Source of the DNA: Nemertoderma westbladi
Taxonomy: Eukaryota > Xenacoelomorpha > Nemertodermatida > Nemertodermatidae
Direction: 5' to 3'
Assembly: GCA_032718475.1 (NCBI GenBank)
Contig: JAUCBJ010007163.1
Location: 39,084-103,083, forward strand
DNA length: 64,000 nt
Shown here: positions 45,516 through 55,715 of the stretch, piece by piece
Layout of the letters: every line of letters starts with the position of its first letter
Position numbering within the stretch: position 1 is the stretch's first letter
Translations under genes and position numbers: made by a program
Notes under the pieces: generated by a model
The model's input: only the letters and a program-made list of their open reading frames with translations
Told to the model about the DNA's origin: nothing
Database searches by the model: none

Positions 45516-46255
45516 TACCACACCACACACACAGATCATTGGTACTAACACTCGTTATTTTACCTTAATGCTGGATTAGTGACTTCCAAAATTAAAGTTA
45601 TAAAAATTGTATTGTGTATATTGAGATGAACCACTTACATCAACCAACATAACGGTTTAGCTGTGCTCTCGTGACTGGGTGACTTAGTCACCAATTTTAT
45701 ATGTGCAGCTATTAAATACTACCACTATGCTATCAAACCAACTACCGTCGACTGGCTGTCATGCTATTAGTCTTGTTATTAACCATCCAAATCGTAATCC
45801 TGCTTGTTTCCACCCTACCGGTAATTAATTTCCGTATCAATCAAATCATTATTACATTACTATCGCTTCATTTGATGTCTGTGAACCTAACTAATGAACT
45901 GCATAATGTATAAATATTGTCTCCTTTTGCTTCATAATCAATGTCAATCATAATGTTATTTCAACTATTGTTTCTTATTTAACTTTGCCCAAATCTCATA
46001 CCAAACCAATAATAAACACAATCTACTGATTATGTTATACTTATGCACACTTATTGCACACTTACTATATATATACATATGCCTATGACATCTTATTGTA
46101 AATTTTAATCTGTGCTGTGTAATTTTTAAATTTTAATTTGTATCTCTGAATGTCTTATACCGATTTTAATGTGTCAATCTTGTGCACTTTTATTATATGT
46201 TCTTGTGCAATTTTATGTCAATTTTATTTGATTAAAACAATGAAATGAAATGAAA
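45516..46255 (+). other. LINE 3' UTR with TGAAA tail
   Basis: AT-rich non-coding sequence ending AATGAAATGAAATGAAA. Short pentamer tails of this kind are common at the 3' ends of L2-like and related LINEs. Confidence 0.75.
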
Positions 46256-48412
46256 TATTGCGCTCCGCGCGCTAGTAGCTTTTATTATTGCGCACCGCAC
46301 ACTAGTAGCTTTTATTATTGCGCACCGCGCGCTTGTAGCTTTTATTATTGCGCTCCGCGCGCTAGTAGCTTTTATTATTGCGCTCCGCGCGCTAGTAGCT
46401 TTTATTATTGCGCACCGCGCGCTAGTAGCTTTTATTATTGCGCTCCGCGCACTAGTAGCTTTTATTATTGCGCACCGCACACTAGTAGCTTTTATTATTG
46501 CGCACCGCGCGCTAGTAGCTTTTATTATTGCGCACCGCACACTAGTAGCTTTTATTATTGCGCACCGCGCGCTAGTAGCTTTTATTATTGCGCACCGCAC
46601 ACTAGTAGCTTTTATTATTGCGCACCGCGCGCTAGTAGCTTTTATTATTGCGCACCGCGCGCTAGTAGCTTTTATTATTGCGCTCCGCGCGCTAGTAGCT
46701 TTTATTATTGCGCACCGCACACTAGTAGCTTTTATTATTGCGCACCGCGCGCTAGTAGCTTTTATTATTGCGCACCGCACACTAGTAGCTTTTATTATTG
46801 CGCACCGCGCGCTAGTAGCTTTTATTATTGCGCTCCGCGCGCTAGTAGCTTTTATTATTGCGCTCCGCGCGCTAGTAGCTTTTATTATTGCGCACCGCGC
46901 GCTAGTAGCTTTTATTATTGCGCACCGCACACTAGTAGCTTTTATTATTGCGCACCGCACACTAGTAGCTTTTATTATTGCGCACCGCACACTAGTAGCT
47001 TTTATTATTGCGCTCCGCACACTAGTAGCTTTTATTATTGCGCTCCGCGCGCTAGTAGCTTTTATTATTGCGCTCCGCGCGCTAGTAGCTTTTATTATTG
47101 CGCTCCGCACACTAGTAGCTTTTATTATTGCGCTCCGCGCGCTAGTAGCTTTTATTATTGCGCACCGCGCGCTAGTAGCTTTTATTATTGCGCACCGCGC
47201 GCTAGTAGCTTTTATTATTGCGCACCGCGCGCTAGTAGCTTTTATTATTGCGCACCGCACACTAGTAGCTTTTATTATTGCGCACCGCACACTAGTAGCT
47301 TTTATTATTGCGCACCGCACACTAGTAGCTTTTATTATTGCGCACCGCGCGCTAGTAGCTTTTATTATTGCGCACCGCACACTAGTAGCTTTTATTATTG
47401 CGCTCCGCGCGCTAGTAGCTTTTATTATTGCGCTCCGCGCGCTAGTAGCTTTTATTATTGCGCTCCGCGCGCTAGTAGCTTTTATTATTGCGCACCGCAC
47501 ACTAGTAGCTTTTATTATTGCGCTCCGCGCGCTAGTAGCTTTTATTATTGCGCACCGCACACTAGTAGCTTTTATTATTGCGCTCCGCGCGCTAGTAGCT
47601 TTTATTATTGCGCACCGCACACTAGTAGCTTTTATTATTGCGCACCGCGCGCTAGTAGCTTTTATTATTGCGCACCGCACACTAGTAGCTTTTATTATTG
47701 CGCACCGCGCGCTAGTAGCTTTTATTATTGCGCACCGCGCGCTAGTAGCTTTTATTATTGCGCACCGCACACTAGTAGCTTTTATTATTGCGCTCCGCAC
47801 ACTAGTAGCTTTTATTATTGCGCTCCGCACACTAGTAGCTTTTATTATTGCGCACCGCACACTAGTAGCTTTTATTATTGCGCACCGCACACTAGTAGCT
47901 TTTATTATTGCGCTCCGCACACTAGTAGCTTTTATTATTGCGCTCCGCGCGCTAGTAGCTTTTATTATTGCGCACCGCACACTAGTAGCTTTTATTATTG
48001 CGCACCGCACACTAGTAGCTTTTATTATTGCGCACCGCACACTAGTAGCTTTTATTATTGCGCACCGCACACTAGTAGCTTTTATTATTGCGCACCGCAC
48101 ACTAGTAGCTTTTATTATTGCGCACCGCACACTAGTAGCTTTTATTATTGCGCACCGCACACTAGTAGCTTTTATTATTGCGCACCGCACACTAGTAGCT
48201 TTTATTATTGCGCTCCGCACACTAGTAGCTTTTATTATTGCGCACCGCGCGCTAGTAGCTTTTATTATTGCGCTCCGCGCGCTAGTAGCTTTTATTATTG
48301 CGCTCCGCGCGCTAGTAGCTTTTATTATTGCGCTCCGCGCGCTAGTAGCTTTTATTATTGCGCACCGCGCGCTTGTAGCTTTTATTATTGCGCTCCGCGC
48401 GCTAGTAGCTTT
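46256..48412. repeat. 30-bp satellite, right block, about 72 units
   Basis: Same unit and the same variants as the left block, including two CGCTTG units (near 46332 and 48372). ACAC-type units are more frequent, with long runs near 47980-48230. It is the continuation of the left block after the LINE insertion and ends in TAGCTTTCATTTG at 48412. Confidence 0.98.
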
Positions 48413-49340
48413 CATTTGATACCAAAAACTTGCAAATTGGTAAAAAAATGGCGGAGGGGTAGTGTTTTAAAAATGAAAAATTCCAATCCGTGATAATTGC
48501 CTTTAAATTTTGAACCTCCCCGCGTAAAAAAATGTCTGTTAATATTTGAGAATGTCTGTCAATTTATATAGCAACACGAAAGCACAAAACCATGCTAAGA
48601 TTATTGCTATGGGGCTTTTCCTGCGGTCGCAGATTTAATTTCTGAGGTCAGTTTTCACTTTTAATGAAATCTAATTAGTCTGTTTGTCTGGCTGTCGGTC
48701 TTTCTGACTACCCGACAATCTGTCTGTTAAATATAAGATAAGGGCACCACATCTAGCTAAAAGTTTAGTTATTGGGGTTTCTATGGGCACAGAATTCATT
48801 TCGAGTGTAAGATTTAACATATGATGACTTTCAAGTTGTCTGTTTAGCTGTCAGGCTGTCGGTTATGTTATGACGAGCAGAGTAACATGCATACAGAAAG
48901 AAAAGACGAGGCCAAATTTGAAAATTAACATCAGAGATGAAGTCACCGACCACGAAAACCCATATAGGAATCTTTTTAGACAGATTGTATGTTTTCTATT
49001 GTTTTGGAGATTTACTAACGGACAGACCGACAGTAAAACGGACAGAGAAGAAAGATCTCGAGAAGAAAGACAGATTTGGCTAAACGGTTTTCATATTTGG
49101 AATCTTGATAAAAATATTCTCTATTTCAATAAAAAAATTTGAAAGCCAGTGAAGTGATTAATGTGAAGAATGGCAATGATACAGAGGGTGCAATTTCGCA
49201 AAAGACACTTTTTTAAAACGCTTATAAAAAAAATTTAAAGGCAAAATCGAAAATTCCGGCTTCATGGTAACAACCACGGTGAGTTGAACTCGTTGTGTTT
49301 GAAAGTTCAAGCAATTTGATAAAGATTTGTAGAAAAATCT
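48413..49340. other. Non-coding stretch
   Basis: No repeats with clear period and no domain-bearing frame. The plus frame at 48870-49142 has no recognised motif. Confidence 0.4.
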
Positions 49341-49357
49341 GGGGGGGGGGGGGGGGG
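49341..49357. repeat. G17 homopolymer
   Basis: A run of 17 guanines, 200 bases before a second G run. It is able to form G-quadruplex structures in principle. Confidence 0.9.
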
Positions 49358-49398
49358 TGTCCGTGTCATCAGAAAATGAAACTATATTACGGGTCATG

Positions 49399-49512
49399 GT
49401 GTATAAAGGTATTGTCCAACATAACATATAGGATTACCCCTAAAGCTTTGCAGCTTATTTCCAAGGGGGTCCTTTATGTTACTTGGTTACATTACAAATA
49501 CAATATTACATA
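49399..49512 (-). mobile_element. Inverted scrap of the CR1/L2-like LINE 3' UTR
   Basis: The plus strand here is the reverse complement of about 18560-18680 (for example AAAGCTTTGCAGCTTATTTC and GGGGGTCCTTTATGTTAC). It is a minus-strand fragment of the same family as 15142-18742, bracketed by two G homopolymers. Confidence 0.85.
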
Positions 49513-49539
49513 ATACACTACAGTATATAATACAGATAA

Positions 49540-49559
49540 GGGGGGGGGGGGGGGGGGGG
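49540..49559. repeat. G20 homopolymer
   Basis: About 20 consecutive guanines directly after the LINE scrap. Confidence 0.9.
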
Positions 49560-49936
49560 ACTGGACGCAATAAAAATTCATCCCTCTCCAGGGGAAATTC
49601 GACGCAAATAACAGCTGATAACTCTCTAAAATAAAACTGTAACCTGTTCTATTGTGTTTAGTTTATTGTTTTGGTTAAAATAACGTGCCACTGTAACCTG
49701 CTCCTTTCCAAAATTGAGAATTTTACATTGAGGCGGGATATTAATTCGCCAAGGCGGTTTTTGCGTCGAGTTTCCCCTGTCTCATATAATAACGCTAACC
49801 GAATACTCTATTTCGTCACCAACTCGCTTACTGAGGTCGTCTACAACGTCGCTGTCGAACCGACATAGATGTCGCTACAGACATTATCCGGCTAAACCTT
49901 CTCGCATCGTACAACGTCCACGGACCAGCAGGCGAG
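49560..49936. other. Unassigned sequence before the 55-bp array
   Basis: A mixed-composition stretch without a recognised domain. The open frame at 49671-49868 shows no motif. Confidence 0.35.
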
Positions 49937-50259
49937 ACTGGATGTGTCGGCGAGCGGCTTCTGTGGTAACCGATTCCAGCGGCCGATCATTACTGGATGT
50001 GTCGGCGAGCGGCTTCTGTGGTAACCGATTCCAGCGGCCGATCATTACTGGATGTGTCGGCGAGCGGCTTCTGTGGTAACCGATTCCAGCGGCCGATCAT
50101 TACTGGATGTGTCGGCGAGCGGCTTCTGTGGTAACCGATTCCAGCGGCCGATCATTACTGGATGTGTCGGCGAGCGGCTTCTGTGGTAACCGATTCCAGC
50201 GGCCGATCATTACTGGATGTGTCGGCGAGCGGCTTCTGTGGTAACCGATTCCAGCGGCC
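49937..50259. repeat. 55-bp tandem repeat, six copies
   Basis: ACTGGATGTGTCGGCGAGCG begins each unit and the GCGGCCGATCATT end links to the next; copies are practically identical with exact 55-base spacing. The GC-rich array is followed immediately by a LINE C-terminal scrap. The period is not a multiple of three, so it is not a coding repeat. Confidence 0.96.
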
Positions 50260-50281
50260 TAACATTGACGTATTCGTATTA

Positions 50282-50464
50282 AACCCGCTGGGCAGCAACA
50301 AAAGCCGCTATGATACTAGAAACGGCTCATCGCCATCACGAGAATCAGAAGATTCTGAAGTATATGATGAGAGAATCAGGGATGTTGAACACTCAACTTT
50401 TACCCCCCTGCTATTTTCAGCGTTTGGTGGGATGGTGCCAACAGCTCGACAGTTTTTCAAGTGA
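50282..50464 (+). pseudogene. Retroelement C-terminal scrap (VEHSTFTPLLFS motif)
   Basis: The frame reads NPLGSNKSRYDTRN, then VYDERIRDVEHSTFTPLLFS and FGGM before a stop at 50462-50464. A Tyr-x-x-Arg-(Val/Ile)-x-(Asp/Glu)-Val-Glu-His-x-x-Phe-Thr-Pro-Leu motif followed by Gly-Gly-Met is common near the C-terminus of LINE-type proteins from marine invertebrates, as I recall. Only this short piece is present. Confidence 0.6.
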
Positions 50465-50549
50465 CTCGTGTTTAACTGGCGGATAAGCGCGACGTTCGGT
50501 ATTCCGAGTGTGTGGCGTGGGTAGGGTTCAACAGAAGGCACTTTATGGG

Positions 50550-50625
50550 GCCGAACCGAACCGAACCGAAGCAAGGCCAACTTCGGGCCGAACCGAACCG
50601 AATCCGAACCGAAGTTCAGAAAGTT
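50550..50625. repeat. CCGAA-rich low-complexity tract, left
   Basis: Degenerate CCGAA repeats with AACTTCGGGCCGAACCGAAC. A related tract (AACTTCGGCCCGAACCGAAC) lies at 52085-52160, so the two bracket about 1.5 kb. Confidence 0.8.
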
Positions 50626-50730
50626 AGCAAGCTATTGTCATAAATTCGTATTTACGTCACTATCAGAATATACTGGCTGACTGGCAGTGGCAGACTGGTA
50701 CCTATATGGTCTGGGGACTTAGCGAGAAAG

Positions 50731-51054
50731 CTATGATTAATTAAAAAAATAAATACTACAAAATAAAATGGCAATATTTACATTACTGTACATTACTAAC
50801 CTAAACTACTGTATGCATGCACTTACTGTATGCACCACATTTTCACCCGTAGTAAGTAAGCCGTTTAGTAGTGACATCAAATGTAGCAAACCTCACTAAA
50901 AGTACAGGTAGTCTTTGTAATACTATTTATATGAGGTAGTAGCAGTAGTAGGTATATTTGGTATTATGTATCAAAGTTATGATTAATTAAAAAATAGGGT
51001 ACTACAAAGTAAAATGGCAATATTTAGCCTAACCTAAACTACTGTATAATTAAG
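50731..51054. repeat. Direct duplication of about 80 bases
   Basis: TATGATTAATTAAAAAA through AAAATGGCAATATTTA and on to CCTAAACTACTGTAT occurs at about 50731-50815 and again at about 50972-51045. No coding frame. Confidence 0.75.
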
Positions 51055-51156
51055 CTAATTTTGAAACTACCCAAGTCTGCAAGTAGGCCTAACCTGCTGA
51101 CCTGGAAACAATTAAAAAAATAATGCCATTTAAATGGAAGTTCAGTCCAAAATTAA

Positions 51157-51965
51157 GGGTGTAAGTAAACGTTAAGCAGACAGTGGTGCAGATAGTGGTG
51201 CAGACACCTGGTGCGGCCAGTGGTGCAGACACTGGTGCAGACTGCAGACAGTGGTGCAGACAGTGGTGCTGGTGCAGACACTGGTGCAGACAGTGGTGCA
51301 GACACCTGGTGCGGACAGTGGTGCAGACACTGGTGGAGACAGTGGTGCAGACAGTGGTGCAGACAGTGGTGCGACAGTGGTGCAGACACTGGTGCAGACA
51401 GTCTTGCAGACACTGGTGCAGTCAGTGGTGCAGACACTGGTCCAGACAGTGGTGCAGACACCTGGTGAAAATACTGAAATACCAGAGTACCACAAAACAC
51501 AATACCACCAGGCACTATTATATTATACACCAGTCTGCAAAAGGTGCCTGCACCACTGTCTGCTCCACTGCCTGCACCAGTGCCTGCACCACTGTCTGCA
51601 CCAGTGTCTGCACCAGTGTCTGCACCACTGTCTGCACCACTGTCTGCACCACTGTCTGCACCACTGTCTGCACCACTGTCTGCACCCGGGTCTGCACCAC
51701 TGTCTGCACCACTGCCACTGCCTGGGCCTGCACCACTGTCTGCACCAGTGTCTGCACCACTGTCTGCACCAGGTGTCTGCACCAGTGTCTGCACCACTCA
51801 GCCACTGTCTGCACCAGTGTCTGCACCACTGTTGCACCACTGTCTGCACCAGTGTGTGCACCACTGTCTGCACCAGGCAGCCAGGTGTCTGCACCACTGT
51901 CTGCATGCATCACTGTCTGCACCACTGTCTGCTCTGCACCAGTAGTGTCTGCTTAACGTTTACAC
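51157..51965. mobile_element. Foldback element with 12-bp repeat arms
   Basis: The left arm (51157-51475) is made of GTGGTGCAGACA-type 12-bp repeats and the right arm (51541-51965) of their reverse complement, with a unique spacer of about 65 bases. Outer ends are inverted: GTGTAAGTAAACGTTAAGC at the left and GCTTAACGTTTACAC at the right. The element is flanked by TCCAAAATTAA at 51146-51156 and 51966-51976, a direct duplication of 8-11 bases depending on where the ends are set. This is the architecture of foldback (FB/Galileo-like) DNA transposons. It has no transposase; the long frames across it are repeat artefacts. Confidence 0.85.
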
Positions 51966-52084
51966 TCCAAAATTAATTAGTACAACGATGGACAGATTGA
52001 TTAGTCTTACTGTCTTCTGGTCTTAGCTCAATCAGTCAATGTAATACTTGGAATATTTAGCAAAGTTTGCTCCGGGCTTCTGCA

Positions 52085-52160
52085 GTATCAATTGCAGAAG
52101 CCGAACCGAACCGAAATTGCCAAACTTCGGCCCGAACCGAACCGAAGCCGAAGCTTCTGT
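52085..52160. repeat. CCGAA-rich low-complexity tract, right
   Basis: Counterpart of 50550-50625, in the same orientation. Confidence 0.8.
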
Positions 52161-52296
52161 TGAGCCCTAGGCGTGGGTACGGCGAAAAGTTAACTTCGCG
52201 CTGTTGCGCTCATCGCTGCTGTGCCTTTGGGGTAGCCGATCTTCCTCGAAACGCCCAGTACAGTGTTCTGGCCGTCGTATCCATCCGTATGGCAAA

Positions 52297-52660
52297 CGGT
52301 TAACAGTAGGCTTAGGTTTCTATACAGAAATAAAAATAGTTTAAACACCGACTCCCGCAAGTTACTTTGCTCTTCTTTAATACAGTGTCACATGGACTAT
52401 GCGTGCTCTTCTTGGTATGAAGGCTTAACCAAACAGCTTAAATGTAAATTACAAGTAGCTCAGAATAAAGTAGTACGATTTATTAAAGACTACAAACCTA
52501 GGTACCACCTAACTCCAGACTGCCAGATGACTTTACTGAATCTGGACTACTTAACTTAGATTGCAGAGTTAAGCAGCTACGCCTTAACCATGTGCACAAA
52601 GTATGGTAAGTGTCCCAATTACCTAAAACAAAAATTCAACAGAGTGCGCGATGGCGATAC
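52297..52660 (+). pseudogene. Decayed fragment of the CR1/L2-like LINE RT
   Basis: This corresponds to about 17849-18205 of the longer copy: [40 protein letters not shown] and the following residues are intact. Small insertions and deletions from about 52518 onward break the frame. Both ends are truncated and no 3' UTR follows, so it is older or rearranged compared with 26425-27649. Confidence 0.9.
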
Positions 52661-53367
52661 ACATTATGGATTATTCGGATATAGGCCTATACTATGGTTT
52701 GTTGCCCGGGTAATGTGTACACAAAAAGCAAGAATAAATGATAAACTTCAAAGTTGTTCAATTCTAATTAGCCTATAGGATTACAGAGATTGCGAGAAAC
52801 ATAAATTCGTGAAATTGAAATTCAAAATAGCCCGAAGCAGTAATCATTGATTAATGCAACCAGTAACAAAACTATTGTATACCGGTAACCTTTACTTTCA
52901 GTTTGCACTGCCAGTACGGTAACGGAGCAGTATTGCACCGCTTTCCGGTACACCTTCCTTGTTTAGATAAACGGATTGATGCAGAGAATTCCCGTTAATT
53001 GAGGACTAATTTACTGTACCGGTAGTAGAGTAGCCAAGCCATAATCTTAGCCATAATCCATCAGCAGTAACCTTCTGATTCCATAAACAATTCATTAATA
53101 AGGTTTTACTATAATTCAGACGTTTATTCTTACAGCTTGTACATGAACACTATTATTTATTTAAGTTATACAGTACTGTTACCGTTAGGCCTACCATTGC
53201 AGCTACCCTTACGGTTACGGCCGTCATATTTTTTCAAAGGATATACCGGCAGACCGGTATACAGTAACAAGGTAGTTTATTAAGCCAGGTTCACAAATTC
53301 AATTCCGGTGACTGCAACAGCGCTGTGGTTTAATAAATAATTATTATTCCAGTCTCCAGTGTAGTTA
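52661..53367. other. Non-coding stretch
   Basis: AT-rich sequence with several ACCGGTA words. It lies upstream of the candidate exon at 53368 and could contain its promoter, but no element can be named. Confidence 0.35.
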
Positions 53368-53545
53368 ATGAGTTACGCAATGTATAATATGTTGTGGTTT
53401 ATAATCATATTGGCTGTATCGATGATAAGTGTTGATGCTTTGGAGTGTTTTTCTGGAGCCGAGGGGCCTAAGGCTGATGCTAAAGCTATGAACAACAGCG
53501 ACTTCGAAGCGGAATTTACAACAAAGCGGGGTTGCAGATCATGCG
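53368..53545 (+). CDS. Candidate exon of a small secreted protein, third family member
   Basis: In-frame ATGs at 53368, 53380 and 53389. The segment MLWFIIILAVSMISVDA is a good signal peptide, followed by LECFSGAEGPKADAK and, after an acidic linker, KRGCRSCV. This matches the layout of the minus-strand exon at 29193-29354: signal ending in DA, then LxC(W/F), then RGCxxCV. A GTTAGT donor-like site follows the last Cys (about 53545), and the open frame beyond it (to 53721) is a hydrophobic run typical of AT-rich intron. A Ly6/QVR-like identity is possible but unproven. The next exon was not found. Confidence 0.45.
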
Positions 53546-53898
53546 TTAGTAACATTATTTTTGTTATTATTTATTTTTATTATTTATTATTGTTATTATG
53601 TATGATAGTATTTTCTGAAAGTTTTTACAAGAATACGATTACCAATACACGTGTAATTGATTTGAATAATTATTACCTACTGTATACTGTAATCCTTTGT
53701 TTTGGTTCTGCAGTGGTATAACTCCTCCTTTGATTGGCAGATTTACCTTTGCAGAGCTGCTTATTAGATAAAAAACAAGTTTTAATAAAATAAATGGATT
53801 CCAGTGGATGCTGAAAGCACATACGGACCAAAACCAAACATTTTTCTACAAATTAATATTTATCATATTAGAATTGAAGGAATTTTACAAGTGTTTTA

Positions 53899-54225
53899 CA
53901 AGGATCCCAAATATGTAACAATATTAACCGTAGGGCCCCTACGCTAAAGGGAATTTTAGCTCCATCCAGTTTAACATCAAAGCAGAAGAACCAGACAAAT
54001 ACAACACATGCTGGATCTAAAAAATGTACAAGACAGAAATGTATACCATGTGAAGCGATAAAACCAACAAAACAATTCGGATTAACCTCGACCCGTTTGA
54101 AAACTAAATATGAAATTAAACAGCGCCTTACCTGTGATGACAAAGATATAATATATTTAGCAAAATGTAAAATATGTAACTTACAAGGAATCGGATCAAC
54201 AGAAACATTTAAACCGAGAGAAAGC
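53899..54225 (+). pseudogene. Penelope-like element remnant, GIY-YIG region
   Basis: The frame starting at 53899 reads INRRAPTLKGIL, then a Cys cluster (KKCTRQKCIPC), then YEIKQRLTCDDKDIIYLAKC and KICNLQGIGSTETF. Penelope-like proteins end in such a linker (R-R-A-x2-L-K-x-I-L), a CxxC-type cluster and a GIY-YIG nuclease starting with I-I-Y-L-x-x-C-x3-C-x2-x-(Y)-(V)-G. Here the Tyr-Val is changed (QGIG) and the catalytic Arg helix is degenerate, so it is dead. No RT part is present. Confidence 0.65.
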
Positions 54226-54812
54226 CGCCCCAATATTAGATTATTACAACAACATATCCATTGGGTAAGAAAGTGGAGGAGAGCCAGCCCGTCTCTTAAT
54301 TTTTTACTTTATATTACGCGATCAATTTTCACTCATCTCGTCATGAACCCAACATGTATGTAACCTTTTGTTAAATTTGTTGGCTATGCGTTTGCGGTTG
54401 TTTGGGCGGAGTGTGGTAGGCCTACACTTTTCACACTTAAATATTTTGGTTGTGAAATGTTACAGGGCATAGCGATCTGAGATATTTCATTTATATTTTA
54501 TTATGAGAGGAAGAAGAACATACAACGTTATTTACTATGTAACAAAATAATTGTTTTCGGGTTTAACTTGGAAGCCTCCCCAAATAGTTGATATACAATT
54601 ATATTTAAAATTATTTCCATGGTCATGGTCATTCACCCGTCTTTAGTTAGAAATTTGTTTGCATGAAAGACAGTTTAGTTTAGTTTTTACTGATTTATTA
54701 TCTCTTATCTGACTGGGGTAATAATAAAGGATAGGATAAATGGAAGCAAAGTGTGACAGTAACAAATATTTCCCCGTCACCCTAGCATGTCTTAAGTATA
54801 TGATATATCAAA
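54226..54812. other. Non-coding stretch
   Basis: AT-rich. No supported gene or repeat. Confidence 0.35.
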
Positions 54813-54861
54813 GGGGGAAGTTTGGATTCACTGCATAAATGCAGTTCACCAAACTTCCCCC
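54813..54861. repeat. Nested hairpin
   Basis: GGGGGAAGTTTGG pairs with CCAAACTTCCCCC (13-base perfect arms). Inside, ACTGCAT pairs with ATGCAGT around AA, giving a two-storey stem of 49 bases. It is followed by more TTCCCCC motifs. It could be a tiny MITE or a structured RNA; there is nothing to decide. Confidence 0.75.
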
Positions 54862-55715
54862 GAATGCACACTGTAACTTCCCCCTTCCCCCAAATATCCA
54901 CTGTTGAATTAATTTGAAGCGATATAATAAGTACAAAATTGTGCGAGTTTTAATTGTGTGGTCCAATTGTTATTTGATTTCTATTTATTATTTAAAGTGC
55001 ATTTAATATCACACTGGTTTTTAGAATATTATACTATACAACCTTATGTTTTATTAATTTACCCAATCGAAGCCTCATAAGGGCCGGTTATTTGTACGCA
55101 TATCCCCTAATGCGCTCAGTAAGGTTCAAACAACATATTAATATGAAAATAAAGTATCTGCAAAGAAAATAACCCAATACTATATAATTTGACCTTATTA
55201 AAAAATTTGCACTTTTGCACACATATTTGTACAAATGCACTTTAGCAGATCGTAATGGTGGCTCTTATTTAACAAACTTATGTTTATCCTCTACCGATCT
55301 ACGATGGTGTATGATCAAGTGTCAGTCGCTAAAAGTGTCAAAAATCCAATTTAATAAATCTGGATTTGCGATTATGGACCATATTCATGGACATTTTAAG
55401 TCACTTTATAGACATAAAAAGTTAAACAAATGTTACGATTATAGTTAGAAATCATTCCAAACTACATTTTAATCCAAAAAATAACATTCTACGATGAATA
55501 GAACTGGAAATAATAGTGTTTGAATTATCGAAAAAATGTTCACTATTTAAGTGCATTTTGCACTAAGTGCACATAAGTCTTTTCCCAAGTTTTATCCTAT
55601 TTCACACACTACAATCTATCCTCTATCCAATGAAAAAAGTTTCAGATTAAACGGCCCAGTAGAACCGAAGTTATTGATGTTTTAAAATAGTCACTCGAAA
55701 ATTTCAAATTCTCTT
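54862..55715. other. Non-coding stretch
   Basis: AT-rich. The 77-codon frame at 55215-55448 has no known motif and is not supported as a gene. Confidence 0.35.

Larger units (their letters stand above)
42621..46255 (+). mobile_element. 5'-truncated LINE inserted in the 30-bp satellite
   Basis: Single-copy sequence of 3635 bp interrupts the satellite. It encodes the C-terminal part of an endonuclease and a complete RT, followed by about 740 bases of 3' UTR that end in three TGAAA units. The N-terminal endonuclease region is missing. The wording of the RT differs from the other LINEs here. The satellite continues in register on both sides, so the array predates the insertion. Confidence 0.95.

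Noticed and set aside
35976-48412. CRISPR-like array (about 30-base repeat)
   Set aside because: The repeats are directly contiguous with no unique spacers and no cas genes, in clearly eukaryotic DNA.
46232-48493. Long open frames across the right satellite block
   Set aside because: Same artefact as in the left block.
51153-51976. Several overlapping open frames of 100-257 codons on both strands
   Set aside because: They lie in the inverted 12-base arrays of the foldback element and are pure repeat translations.
55215-55448. Plus-strand frame of 77 codons with several Cys residues
   Set aside because: No signal peptide, no recognised motif, AT-rich surroundings; length is within chance expectation.
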